Translations under genes and position numbers: made by a program
Part shown: in pieces, positions 46,115-55,016 of the stretch
Layout of the letters: every line of letters starts with the position of its first letter
Numbering within the stretch: position 1 is the stretch's first letter
Source: Myxacorys chilensis ATA2-1-KO14
GTDB lineage: Bacteria > Cyanobacteriota > Cyanobacteriia > Leptolyngbyales > Leptolyngbyaceae
Reading direction: 5' to 3'
Length of the DNA stretch: 56,317 nt
Assembly: GCA_019359275.1 (NCBI GenBank)
Contig: JAHHHP010000035.1
Coordinates: forward strand, 1-56,317
The notes under the pieces: generated by a model
The model's database searches: none
Told to the model about the DNA's origin: nothing
The model's input: only the letters and a program-made list of their open reading frames with translations

Positions 46115-47404
46115 CTAGTCGATCGCACGAAAGATCACCCGCAGTCTATCTTTGGGTCGGCGAGTCGGGATCTGCACAGGTTCTAAGCGCTGATGGGGTA
46201 ACAGTTCCCATTCGTAATGCCGTAGTAAATGCGCCGCCACTAGCTTCATTTCTAACTTAGCAAACGCTAATCCGATACACACTCTAGAACCGCCTCCAAA
46301 CCCAATCAGACTAAACGGCTTTTGCTTCGTGTTGTGCCAGCGATCGGGGTCAAATTTCTCCGGGTCGGGGTATACCTCTGGTAAGCGATGCGTATGCAGA
46401 ATCGAGTACTGCGCTAACCACCCTGCCGGAACAGAATAGCCATTGAACTCAAATGGTTTAACAACGCCTCGAAAGCCTCCAGCAACTGGGGGATGCAAGC
46501 GCTCGATTTCATTGAATATCTGATCGAGATAGGGCATTTTGCTTATCTGCTCTAAGGTCACAGCATCACTAAATGTCTGCTGTTCTGCTTTTGCTTTTTG
46601 ATACACATCTTTGTTCCTGGCTACCTCTAGCGCGAACCACGTGAGCATTGACGTTGTGGTTTCATGTCCTGCAAAAAGGAGTAACATCGCTTGCGCTCGA
46701 ATTTCTTCAAAACTTAGGCGATTTCCCTCTTCATCTTGCGCGTCTAACAATAAACTCAACGCATCGTCAGTGGGGTTTTCTTTTCGTTGATTAATTACAA
46801 TAGCAAGATGATCTAAAAGGGCGTTTCGAGCGGCGAGAGACTTCTTAAACTGACTTCCGGGAAGATTTGGAAAGCTAAGCAACCCGCTTGTTAAGGTGGT
46901 AAACAATTGGCTTAAGCGTTCTGTTTCTTTACCGGGTGGTGTTCCTAGAAAAATTTGACTGGCAATATCAAAGGTCAGTTGCTTAAATTCTTCATACCAT
47001 TGGAGAGTCTGCTGTTGTTCCCATTTCTTCAAATGTTGCTGCGTGATCTCTTCCATTGATGAAAAATATCGCGCTAATGCTGCTCCATGAAACGCAGGCA
47101 TCATTAGCCGTCGATTTTTGCGATGTTCTTCGCCCTCTTGCACAAACAGCGATCGCCCCAACAAAAGTTTGAACGTGTCAGGCCACCCATCTCTCCACGA
47201 GAAATTGTCAAATCCGCTAGAGAGCAGAAACTCCACGGCATCCGGCCCGACCATAAACACGGTCGGTCTGCCAATGATATGGCTTTTGAACACCGAACCG
47301 TGGCGCTGATAGCGTTTCTGCACAAAATTGCGATCGGTTAGAAACTGGAGCGTTTCACCAATGAACGGTAATCCCGTTGATCCGGGAGGTAGAGAAGATG
47401 CCAT
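46115..47404 (-). CDS. Cytochrome P450, CYP120-like
   Basis: 429 residues. Heme loop FGGGSRVCIG with Cys376, I-helix AGHETTTS (245-252), and ExxR at Glu299-Arg302. The N-terminus PPGSTGLPFIGETLQFL and the end RPKDRLRV resemble Synechocystis CYP120A1, a retinoic-acid-binding hydroxylase; no membrane anchor is visible, so it is soluble. Substrate is inferred: a retinoid or other carotenoid product. It needs a ferredoxin system not found here. Confidence 0.87.
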   Translation of the reverse strand: MASSLPPGSTGLPFIGETLQFLTDRNFVQKRYQRHGSVFKSHIIGRPTVFMVGPDAVEFLLSSGFDNFSWRDGWPDTFKLLLGRSLFVQEGEEHRKNRRLMMPAFHGAALARYFSSMEEITQQHLKKWEQQQTLQWYEEFKQLTFDIASQIFLGTPPGKETERLSQLFTTLTSGLLSFPNLPGSQFKKSLAARNALLDHLAIVINQRKENPTDDALSLLLDAQDEEGNRLSFEEIRAQAMLLLFAGHETTTSMLTWFALEVARNKDVYQKAKAEQQTFSDAVTLEQISKMPYLDQIFNEIERLHPPVAGGFRGVVKPFEFNGYSVPAGWLAQYSILHTHRLPEVYPDPEKFDPDRWHNTKQKPFSLIGFGGGSRVCIGLAFAKLEMKLVAAHLLRHYEWELLPHQRLEPVQIPTRRPKDRLRVIFRAID

Positions 47405-47493
47405 AGGTCGATGAGTAAGGGAATATAAGAGTTTCTTTAGGTTTCGAGCAATTCTGGCAAATACACTATAAATGACACCTCAAGGAAATAGCT

Positions 47494-48480
47494 GTGCCGA
47501 CTCCGCGTGTAATCTGTCTAGGCGAAATTCTATTTGATCGTATTTCCAACCAACCGGGACGTCCGCTCGAAGCGGTCACGTCTTGGACATCTTACCCCGG
47601 AGGTGCGCCTGCAAACGTTGCCTGTGCCCTAGCAAAATTAGGTACTCCAACAGCGTTTGTCGGCTGTATTGGAGAGGATGAAGAGGGGCGATCGCTCGTC
47701 AAATTGCTGGAGACGGTTGGGGTTGATACGAGAGGAGTCCAATTCCACCCTACGGCTCCGACGCGCACTGTGCTTGTGTTGCGCTCGGATAGTGGCGATC
47801 GCAGTTTTGTTGCTTTTGGTGACCAGCGCTCGTCCGACGAATTCGCCGATACTCATCTCCAAGCCGAGCACCTGCCCGTGGAATTGTTTCAACAGGCAGA
47901 TTACCTCGTTCTTGGCACACTGGAGTTAGCGTATGGGGACAGCCAAGCCGCGATCACACAAGCGCTATCTCTTGCCGAACAGTTTTTCGTCAAAATCGTA
48001 CTAGATGTCAACTGGCGTCCGGTATTTTGGAACGATCCGGCGGCAGCACCACCGCTAATTCACGAGATGATCAAGCGCGTTGATTTTCTTAAACTGGCAG
48101 AAGAAGAAGCCGAATGGCTGTTTGGAACGACGGATCCGGGCGCGATCTCATATCGGCTCGGTTCGCTTGAAGGCGTGCTAGTCACCAAAGGGGAACACGG
48201 TTTAGCCTACTGCCTAGGAACCAACGAAGGCGCAATTCCCGCTTTCAAGGTTGACGTTGAAGATACGACCGGAGCTGGAGATAGTTTTCTAGCAGGATTT
48301 GTGCATCAACTTTGCCACCATAATTTACAAGACTTTAAAGATCCGCAAGTCGCGCGACAAGTGGTGCAGTATGCCAGTGCTGCCGGGGCATTGACAACGG
48401 TTCGAGCGGGCGCGATCGCGGCTCAGCCAACATCTGAAGAAATTTCAGCCTTCTTATATTTACATGAACAAACAAGCTAA
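47494..48480 (+). CDS. PfkB-family carbohydrate kinase (fructokinase-like)
   Basis: 328 residues from a GTG with AAGGA upstream. Motif 1 GGAPANVACALAKLG (about 36-50) and motif 2 DTTGAGDSFLAGF (catalytic Asp) are intact. Closest in style to plant/bacterial fructokinases (FRK); phosphorylation of fructose is likely but not certain. Followed after six bases by the CYTH gene, so probably an operon. Confidence 0.87.
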   Translation: MPTPRVICLGEILFDRISNQPGRPLEAVTSWTSYPGGAPANVACALAKLGTPTAFVGCIGEDEEGRSLVKLLETVGVDTRGVQFHPTAPTRTVLVLRSDSGDRSFVAFGDQRSSDEFADTHLQAEHLPVELFQQADYLVLGTLELAYGDSQAAITQALSLAEQFFVKIVLDVNWRPVFWNDPAAAPPLIHEMIKRVDFLKLAEEEAEWLFGTTDPGAISYRLGSLEGVLVTKGEHGLAYCLGTNEGAIPAFKVDVEDTTGAGDSFLAGFVHQLCHHNLQDFKDPQVARQVVQYASAAGALTTVRAGAIAAQPTSEEISAFLYLHEQTS

Positions 48481-48486
48481 GGGGCC

Positions 48487-48951
48487 ATGATGGAAATTGA
48501 GCGTAAATTTTTAGTGAGCAACGACGATTGGCGCACCCTATCCACCGGAACGCTCTATCGTCAAGGCTATATTCCAACCACCGACCAACGGACGGTGAGA
48601 GTCAGAATTGCCGGTCAGCAAGGCTTTTTGACGATTAAGGGAAAAACGCAAGGCATTTCGCGATCGGAGTTTGAATATGAGATTCCCCTTGAAGATGCCG
48701 CGCAACTGCTCGATACGCTCTGCGATCCGCCTCTGATTGAGAAACATCGCTACCGAATCCCTCTAGATGGATTAGTTTGGGAGGTCGATGAATTTTCGGG
48801 TGAAAATGCGGGACTGATCATCGCGGAAGTAGAGTTGACTGATGAAGCCCAAGCGATCGCGCTTCCCAGCTGGATTGGACAAGAAGTGTCTAGCGATTCG
48901 CGGTATTACAATTCAAATTTGGCGAAGCACCCCTTCAGGCACTGGCACTAG
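48487..48951 (+). CDS. CYTH-domain phosphatase (inorganic triphosphatase-like)
   Basis: 154 residues. The start MEIERKFLV carries the ExExK motif of the CYTH fold; RVRIAGQQGFLTIKGK, EFEYEIP and KHRYRIP line the tunnel. Small bacterial members hydrolyse triphosphate or act as adenylate cyclases (class IV); tripolyphosphatase is the likeliest. Two ATGs in a row leave the start ambiguous by one codon. Coupled to the fructokinase-like gene. Confidence 0.88.
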   Translation: MMEIERKFLVSNDDWRTLSTGTLYRQGYIPTTDQRTVRVRIAGQQGFLTIKGKTQGISRSEFEYEIPLEDAAQLLDTLCDPPLIEKHRYRIPLDGLVWEVDEFSGENAGLIIAEVELTDEAQAIALPSWIGQEVSSDSRYYNSNLAKHPFRHWH

Positions 48952-49067
48952 CCGTTCCTCATTCCTGCAAACATTGCGAATTACCGATTACAAATTAGGC
49001 TTGGTTATGTCACAAAAATTGCCAGGCACATCCTAACTTGATTTTTGCAACACAACCCGCCGTCATT

Positions 49068-50156
49068 CTATTTCTCCTGCTTTTCCCAACTTTGAATCAC
49101 TTGCCGTAATGCTTTGGGAAGATTGTCTTTTTCCAGGTCAATATATTGAACAGTGCTTCCCATCGCTTGCAGGGTTGTGGTCGGATAATCTGCAAATGCT
49201 GCGCTACTCAAATATCTTAGAGCATTGAGATTGCGGAACCGTTGGTTTTGCAAGACCTGTTGAAACTGCTGCACCTGCTGCTCTGTTAACCGCTTCAACA
49301 CGACAGGACGAGAGCGAATATTTGGAGCAGTGACCAATCGTGTGAGCACACCGTCAGCCGTTAAAAAGGTTTGCGTCACTTTCCCTGAAAGATCTCCACT
49401 AATTGTGGATTGAAAGATGACATTAGGTTCGAGCGGAGGAATGACGTTTTGCTCTGGAATAAACGAAGGCACTAATCCACCCCGGCTGCCGCTCGCTGTT
49501 GGATTTTGAGCTATCCGGCTCCCCGATTGATCGAGGTGATATACCCAACTGCGATCGCCTCCCGTCAGAATGACTTGCCACCCTTGAAGGGCAATTTTGG
49601 TACACGCTTGTCCCGGTTTAAAGATGCCCAAACAGCCATCCCAAACGGCAGATTTAACTTCTGCAATGCGTAACCGAGACGCTGGAACCCGAACCTCCCG
49701 AGCCACTCTGCGAATCAGACGTTGACGAACGGCTGACGGCAATACGACGGCGTTAGATTGCGGTTCTAATCGGAGTGCGTTGGCGGTTTTGTCGGTTCGA
49801 TAGACCCACGTTTGCTGTCCATCAGTGACTTCCACCCGCCATCCTTCTACTTGAGCTTGCAAGCAACTTTCCGCTGGACCTCCCAACCCCAAGCAGCCAT
49901 CAGACCAGGTTTGCGGATTAAAGCTAGCAATCTTGAGATCCCGTACTGACACGTTGAGACGCTGTGCCAGATCTTGGCGAACCTTTTGTTCGACTGATTG
50001 AGGCAGTTGTAGCGATTGCTGAGCAACTTCAGCCTTAAGTGGAGCGCTCAGCGCAGATTGTCTTGATACGGCTGCACTCGATATTAGAAGCAGTCCAGTT
50101 AGCGCAACCGTTATGACTTGACGGGAGGACTTAAATGGTTTTTGGATTGTATACAT
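49068..50156 (-). CDS. Exported protein with two repeated Cys/Trp domains
   Basis: 362 residues, not in a named family I can give. Signal peptide (about 14-38). Two similar domains (about 50-130 and 140-220) each have W.DGCLG......C....EGW.V....G...WVY, with paired Cys that could form a disulfide in the periplasm. A third, different domain (about 245-360) ends the protein. Such WxDGCLG domains are frequent in secreted cyanobacterial proteins of unknown function. Confidence 0.75.
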   Translation of the reverse strand: MYTIQKPFKSSRQVITVALTGLLLISSAAVSRQSALSAPLKAEVAQQSLQLPQSVEQKVRQDLAQRLNVSVRDLKIASFNPQTWSDGCLGLGGPAESCLQAQVEGWRVEVTDGQQTWVYRTDKTANALRLEPQSNAVVLPSAVRQRLIRRVAREVRVPASRLRIAEVKSAVWDGCLGIFKPGQACTKIALQGWQVILTGGDRSWVYHLDQSGSRIAQNPTASGSRGGLVPSFIPEQNVIPPLEPNVIFQSTISGDLSGKVTQTFLTADGVLTRLVTAPNIRSRPVVLKRLTEQQVQQFQQVLQNQRFRNLNALRYLSSAAFADYPTTTLQAMGSTVQYIDLEKDNLPKALRQVIQSWEKQEK

Positions 50157-50772
50157 GATCGTTTGCCTTATTTTGAAAAGCTCTGAGAAGCATTGTGGCT
50201 GAGCTCTAACTTAAGCAATCGAATGGTTTTTTCGGTCGCTGTTGCTGAATTTGCTACACAATCTCATGCGCCAATATTCAATTTACCTAATTACAACCTA
50301 CTGATTGCGCAGACCAACCATGCAGACCGATCGCTGTTAATTCAACTCATTTGCACTCTTTTCTATAGACGTTGACTCCAGCATTCTTGTTGCAATGTCT
50401 GCGTTCTTTAAGGCGTATATGGAGGAAACTTTTAAGCAGGCCAGGAATTGGTTGAGAAGTTCACATGGTTGAACGCTTGCTCGAAGAGACGCCTTGTTTC
50501 ACGGGCACAAGCTTTTCGCTTGTAGATGCCATGTATGCTCTGATATTTCGCCGCTAAATTTGATGCGATCGCTGACTTTGGTATTTCTGAAAACACGTCT
50601 AAAGTGAGCGCATGGGGACAATTGGAGGATCGTCCTTCAATTCACAAGGCATATAGAAGTAGAGCAACCTGGTTCGTAGGGTTTCATGATCTGAATGGAA
50701 TAATTCTCATGAAACCCTCTTCTTCATCATTTCAAGCGTTTGTTCTGTAGTTAAGCTGTGAACTACTAGCTG
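50157..50772. other. 616-base gap with a hairpin, no supported gene
   Basis: A 60-codon open frame (50193-50375) looks non-coding. At 50678-50718 AGGGTTTCATGA and its perfect complement flank a 17-base loop, just downstream of the 50773-51399 gene; no T-run follows, so terminator function is uncertain. Confidence 0.6.
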
Positions 50773-51399
50773 CTACCTGACAAATTTAGCTTGATCCAAT
50801 TGAAAGTTACCATCAACAAAAACCGAAGTTTCTGTCCCGGCCTCGTAAGTCACATTCTTGCCTTTCATCAGCAAGAAAAGTGGGTTAATAACTGCCGCCA
50901 ACGCAATTACACCACCTGAATTTCCTCCTCCACTTTCTTGGCTTGCTCGAACTGCAATTCGTTCACCGCTCGTCAGGTCAACGTCACTGATCGCAATTTC
51001 TAACTTGCCTTTCCGACCCAGCATTCCAGAACGCTGTACTTTAGTGACAACGCCTCTTCCTGTCGCTCCTTTAGCAATCACTGTAGTATTGCCAATTCTA
51101 ATGTCTTCAGCAACTTCAAATTCAATTGGGTCGTTTTGTTTCGCCGTCTTAGAAGAAACGGTTTGCTTAAACTTCATCTTGACCGGCGTTCCGTCCGCCA
51201 AGCCAAATTTCATGGTGCTAGTCGGCTTCTTAACTTCGACAGGTTGCGCTGGCATCGGAGTTTTTGTTGCCTGAGCAACTTGAAAAGATTGTGTGGTTTC
51301 CTTTAGGGTAGACTGGGTACCAATTGCCGCCGCTTGTCCCATCGCCAATGCTTCTGCGCCAATTAATAATGCAGAAGCGATTCCAAAAACTGTCTTCAT
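50773..51399 (-). CDS. Exported protein of unknown function
   Basis: 208 residues. A signal peptide (about 1-24, cleavage near GQAAA) precedes a low-complexity linker rich in Lys, Pro and Thr. A beta-rich domain follows (LADGTPVKMKFKQTVSSKTAKQNDPIEFEVAEDI, GRKGKLEIAISDVDLTSGERIAV) with a Gly-rich hydrophobic hairpin (SGGGNSGGVIALAAVINPLFLLMKGK). The domain resembles periplasmic beta-sandwich modules of unknown role. It stands alone. Confidence 0.72.
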   Translation of the reverse strand: MKTVFGIASALLIGAEALAMGQAAAIGTQSTLKETTQSFQVAQATKTPMPAQPVEVKKPTSTMKFGLADGTPVKMKFKQTVSSKTAKQNDPIEFEVAEDIRIGNTTVIAKGATGRGVVTKVQRSGMLGRKGKLEIAISDVDLTSGERIAVRASQESGGGNSGGVIALAAVINPLFLLMKGKNVTYEAGTETSVFVDGNFQLDQAKFVR

Positions 51400-51798
51400 T
51401 CGGGTAGTACCTTTGGTTACGTGAAAATGATTAAGAAGCTGTTGCGAAGCGAAACGTAATTTCCAACGCTAAGATGCACAAATTAGCCCAAAAGATGTAA
51501 AACCAGGTCAAGGGTTAATTACATCAAGTTGGCACAGCGAATCTAATGCTCTAGCTAGGCCCTCACGAAGTTAACCCGGATGGAAAACTTCGTCAATACT
51601 CTCTCTAAACAAATTTATGTAGTTATAGTTAAAGTCAAGTTATGCAGCTTTCGATCTATCAAGTGCGCGATCGATGCAGAGCGCAAGTCTAGCAAGACAA
51701 TTCGGAACTTAACGAAACTAATCGTGACATCCGCACGCGAAACCCACAGCGTTTTCTAGCCCTTTAAATTCGTAATGCCTGCAACAGGGTATAAATTT
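51400..51798. other. Intergenic, no supported gene
   Basis: Lies between two minus-strand genes and should hold the promoter of the upstream-facing 50773-51399 gene. No repeat or clear operator seen. Confidence 0.5.
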
Positions 51799-52227
51799 CT
51801 AATTTTTCTTGAACAGCGAGCTAATTTTGTCGCCGACTTGCGAAATCGCTTGCTGAACTCCGCCTAAGGCTTTCGTCGCTGGACGTGTAGCAAGTTCGAT
51901 CGGCTCATCCTTGTACTCTTTTAAGCGATAGCCATATTCCAAATTCTCTTTATTTTTCTTGAGAATCGGAAATAGGCGAAATGCGCCCTTTAGCAATTCT
52001 TCTTCGTTGCCATAGATTGCCGCATTAATTTGGTTAGAGCGTTTCACCGCGATCGCGCCCACCGGAAACCACGGCTTTTTATCTTTGACCCGCATGTAAA
52101 TCTCATATTCCGGTAGCCCGCTCGACTTAAATTCGTCATACTGCTTTGAGGCTTTCTCTCGCTTTGATGCGCCCTGAGACTGCTTTTTCTCTTGGTGAAC
52201 TTTCTTGCCAAATCCGGGGGTGGTCAT
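51799..52227 (-). CDS. HHL1-like cyanobacterial protein
   Basis: 142 residues. A charged N-terminus (KKVHQEKKQSQGASKREKASKQYDEF) precedes the conserved core PWFPVGAIAVKRSNQINAAIYGNEEELLKGAFRLFPILKKNKENLEYGYRLKEYKDEPI. I recall this core from the family containing plant HHL1, which binds photosystem II under high light; the family number (DUF6523, I believe) should be confirmed. No membrane segment visible. Confidence 0.72.
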   Translation of the reverse strand: MTTPGFGKKVHQEKKQSQGASKREKASKQYDEFKSSGLPEYEIYMRVKDKKPWFPVGAIAVKRSNQINAAIYGNEEELLKGAFRLFPILKKNKENLEYGYRLKEYKDEPIELATRPATKALGGVQQAISQVGDKISSLFKKN

Positions 52228-52388
52228 CGCAGTATATGAATGTCATTAACAAAAGTTTACGGCATTTTTTAGAAAATTAGAAATTTTACGGCAGTCATTT
52301 GAAAAAGATGCCAATAAGATCACTCACTTTAAGGCCCAATTAGTGAGGCATGACATAACATCAAACCAGTCGTTTTGCAGGAAGTTTA

Positions 52389-52853
52389 GTGTTTCTAGTT
52401 AAAGACTCAAGTCACTCTCGTGAAGAGCGAATTAAGCAATTTTTAGCTGAAGATCCTTCATTGTCAGCCCTTCTTGCGGTGATCCACTTTGAGTGGACGG
52501 TTCGGCGGGCAATTATTGCGCTCGGGACTTCTCCCAATGTGGCGATACGAGGAGATTTAAAGAAGCGTGGTCAGGGACTCGAGGGGTACAAAGATATCTG
52601 GAAAGACGAAGTTTTTCTGAACGAGAAGGTTCAGCTACGTCTCCCTGAAGTCGTGCAGAACTGGGACGGTCTGGGTAAAGCTTTCCGCTTGCGTCACCGA
52701 CTAGTTCATGGTGTTGCTTCTTGTGATGCAGAATATGCTAGGAAGCGGGCGCACTGGGCAATTAGTGCAACGAATGACATCAGAGCGGTCTGCATTGATA
52801 AAGGTATTAATTTAGATGCCCGTTTGCCTGTCAGGAGATGCACTAAAGCGTAA
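52389..52853 (+). CDS. HEPN-like protein
   Basis: 154 residues starting at GTG. Mainly helical; it contains LRHRLVHG (about residues 107-114), the RX4-6H motif of HEPN domains, placed after a long helix as in the RiboL-PSP-HEPN group. Such proteins are often RNases of toxin, defence or RNA-processing systems. No antitoxin-like (MNT) gene is adjacent; neighbours are housekeeping genes. Function unknown. Confidence 0.62.
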   Translation: MFLVKDSSHSREERIKQFLAEDPSLSALLAVIHFEWTVRRAIIALGTSPNVAIRGDLKKRGQGLEGYKDIWKDEVFLNEKVQLRLPEVVQNWDGLGKAFRLRHRLVHGVASCDAEYARKRAHWAISATNDIRAVCIDKGINLDARLPVRRCTKA

Positions 52854-52979
52854 GAACGTTTCTCTATTAAGCAACGCCCTCCATTTCAGTGCTTGACTGA
52901 CCTTCGATGCGATCCAGCAATCGCTTTCCCTAACCAGTTAGACTATAAGAAGTCTTTGCAGTCAGTGAGAGGAGCAGGA

Positions 52980-53225
52980 ATGATTAGCCCGGATCAGGTT
53001 GAAGCGATGATCAAGGCTGGGTTGCCAGATTCTCAAGTAAGCGTTGTCAGCCCAGATGGGGAGCATTTTGATGTCACCGTTGTCTCTTCGTCGTTTGAGG
53101 GCAAACGCCGTGTGCAGCAGCATCAGCTTGTCTATGGCGCAGTCAAGCAAGCGATGGCATCTGAAGCGATTCATGCCCTATCGCTCAACACCTTTACTCC
53201 CGAAGAATGGGCAGCAAAGCCCTAA
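52980..53225 (+). CDS. BolA-family protein
   Basis: 81 residues from the ATG at 52980 with a strong GAGGAGCAGGA site; an upstream frame is open but not homologous. The pattern [43 protein letters not shown]...[13 protein letters not shown] is BolA. BolA binds a [2Fe-2S] cluster jointly with a monothiol glutaredoxin, which is encoded 36 bases downstream, so the pair likely forms that complex. Confidence 0.9.
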   Translation: MISPDQVEAMIKAGLPDSQVSVVSPDGEHFDVTVVSSSFEGKRRVQQHQLVYGAVKQAMASEAIHALSLNTFTPEEWAAKP

Positions 53226-53261
53226 TCCATCTTTACTGAAGTTTATCCCTAAATAACCCTT

Positions 53262-53582
53262 ATGACAGACACCAACGATCGCATCGACAATCTAGTTAAA
53301 CAAAGCAAAATTGTCGTTTTTATGAAGGGCAGTAAGCTAATGCCCATGTGTGGATTCTCAAACAACGTGGTTCAAATCCTCAATGCGCTAGGCGTTCCTT
53401 ATGAAACGGTGGACGTGCTAGAAGACCCTGAAGTTCGTCAGGGAATCAAAGAATATTCTAATTGGCCCACTATTCCGCAAGTGTACGTAAATGGCGAGTT
53501 TTTAGGCGGCTCTGACATCTTGATTGAGCTGTACCAAAAAGGTGAACTTCAGCAGCTTGTAGAAGTTGCTTTAGCATCCTAG
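53262..53582 (+). CDS. Monothiol glutaredoxin, Grx4/GrxD family
   Basis: 106 residues, single glutaredoxin domain with the CGFS active site ([16 protein letters not shown]), [19 protein letters not shown] (glutathione site). Carries and transfers [2Fe-2S] clusters in the cytosol and pairs with BolA. Last gene of a two-gene unit. Confidence 0.94.
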   Translation: MTDTNDRIDNLVKQSKIVVFMKGSKLMPMCGFSNNVVQILNALGVPYETVDVLEDPEVRQGIKEYSNWPTIPQVYVNGEFLGGSDILIELYQKGELQQLVEVALAS

Positions 53583-53749
53583 GACTCACCAGAGGACGCA
53601 CTCAGACAGACGTCTTGAAGCCGATCAGAGCCAATCGCAAAAGCGTCTGACGATGTTTCATGCAATTAGCGCAGAGTGCAACTTCCAGAGAAACCGCAAA
53701 TCCACAAACCTCTGCCAGAACGTTCTAAAACGTCCTTAAAGAACGCGAA

Positions 53750-53771
53750 AGGGCGCTGATCAAAGCGCCCT
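53750..53771 (-). terminator. Hairpin terminator candidate of the 53782 gene
   Basis: AGGGCGCT / AGCGCCCT stem with a 6-base loop, 11 bases after the stop, followed on the minus strand by TTTCGCGTTCTTT. A second, weaker hairpin (CGTTCT...AGAACG) lies just beyond. Confidence 0.55.
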
Positions 53772-53781
53772 AACATATTCC

Positions 53782-54039
53782 TTAACGATAGTCTCGGTCT
53801 GGTTCTGGCATCGTCATCTCAAAATTTGAAGGGTCATAGAGGTATCGTGTCAACTCTTCTTCTAATCGATGAATCTGGAATGGTTCCAGCGCATTAGAGT
53901 GACGAAGAGAAGCGATGTATCCCTCCATGTACATCCGGAGATCATCATAGCGATATCCCCGGTTCCAATGCTCAACCAGAGCGTCGGTGAGCCTTTGGTA
54001 ATAGCGAATCGTGGGCGCGTCTTGAAGCATAAGTCCCAT
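53782..54039 (-). CDS. Small conserved cyanobacterial protein (DUF6761-like)
   Basis: 85 residues (82 if the ATG at 54030, MLQDAP, is used). The pattern TIRYYQRLTDALVEHWNRGYRYDDLRMYMEGYIASLRHSNALEPFQIHRLEEE is widespread in cyanobacteria; I believe it is DUF6761. Function unknown. Soluble and helical. Confidence 0.8.
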   Translation of the reverse strand: MGLMLQDAPTIRYYQRLTDALVEHWNRGYRYDDLRMYMEGYIASLRHSNALEPFQIHRLEEELTRYLYDPSNFEMTMPEPDRDYR

Positions 54040-54191
54040 GTAAACGACGACGATGTCCTGTAGTAAAGAACTTACATTCCTAGTCTTAATCTTAACATCA
54101 ACCCTTCTTAGCTCACCCCATGTTGCATAATCCTAACGGCATAAACTTAAGGTAGACTTTTTGGTTTGTGTAGGATTAGTCAAGAGCCTGG

Positions 54192-54234
54192 GTAACAGGC
54201 GTTACAAACCGATACTGACTGGCTTTGCTAATCT
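54192..54234 (+). promoter_or_regulatory. NtcA-activated promoter of the NrrA-like gene
   Basis: GTAACAGGCGTTAC (54192-54205) is an exact GTA-N8-TAC palindrome, the NtcA site. A TAATCT -10 box (TAN3T) begins 23 bases further on (54229-54234), the class II spacing of NtcA-activated promoters. The start codon follows about 32 bases later. NtcA responds to 2-oxoglutarate, signalling nitrogen limitation. Confidence 0.82.
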
Positions 54235-54266
54235 GAAAGGCAGCAAACTAAGGGAAATCAGCCTCC

Positions 54267-55016
54267 GTGGGAGCCTCAAACATTCAAATCGTAGAAGGGA
54301 ACCCGCATCTGCGATCGCTTCTTGGATGGCATTTACAGCAGGCAGGATATCACGTCCATCAGTCGGCTGATTTGCACCAAGCACGAGAGATCTTTCTGAT
54401 GCGTCAGCCGAATCTGGTAATTCTCGATTCTGACTTACCAGATGGAGATGGAGTGGAGTTCTGCCGTTGGTTGCAGCAGCAACAGTTGGCGATGATCTTG
54501 ATGCTGTCGGCTCGCACGTCAGAGCCAGACATTGTAGAAGGATTGCGGGCAGGTGCCGATGACTATCTGACGAAGCCCTTTGGAATGCAGGAGTTTTTAG
54601 CCAGGGTAGAGGCTTTGATGCGTCGACGTCGGGCCTCCGCTCCGCCTGCTCATCTGGACTTTGGCGATCTCAAAATTGATTTGGTGCATCGCCGAGTTCA
54701 TTTTAAGGGTGAGCTGATTGAGCTGACACCACAAGAATTTAGTTTGTTGTATGTGTTGGCTCAAGCGGGGGGAACGGCACTGAGTCGGTCGGAGTTGTTG
54801 CAGCGGGCGTGGCCCGATGCGATCGACAATCCCCGCACAGTGGATACGCATGTGCTGTCCTTGCGAAAAAAAGTCGAAATTGATCCCCGGCAGCCCAATC
54901 TAATTCAAACGGTTAGAAATGTCGGCTATCGGCTCAATCTTGAGCTGCTGAATGCGCCTTCATATTCTCAAAACGGGCATCAAGCAAGCCGAAAGACAGT
55001 TGCCTCGGGTCGCTAA
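54267..55016 (+). CDS. nrrA: OmpR-family response regulator, NrrA/Rre37-like
   Basis: 249 residues from a GTG. Receiver domain (about 5-118) with phospho-acceptor Asp in LVILDSDLPDGDG and YLTKPFGM, though the usual first acidic pair is reduced to VEGN. Winged-helix output (about 130-230) with LIELTPQEFSLLYVLAQ and NPRTVDTHVLSLRKKVE. The EGNPHLRSLLGWHLQQ start recalls NrrA/Rre37, which controls glycogen breakdown and sugar catabolism in nitrogen starvation. The NtcA promoter upstream fits, since nrrA is a direct NtcA target. The name rests on memory and this promoter. Confidence 0.8.
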   Translation: MGASNIQIVEGNPHLRSLLGWHLQQAGYHVHQSADLHQAREIFLMRQPNLVILDSDLPDGDGVEFCRWLQQQQLAMILMLSARTSEPDIVEGLRAGADDYLTKPFGMQEFLARVEALMRRRRASAPPAHLDFGDLKIDLVHRRVHFKGELIELTPQEFSLLYVLAQAGGTALSRSELLQRAWPDAIDNPRTVDTHVLSLRKKVEIDPRQPNLIQTVRNVGYRLNLELLNAPSYSQNGHQASRKTVASGR

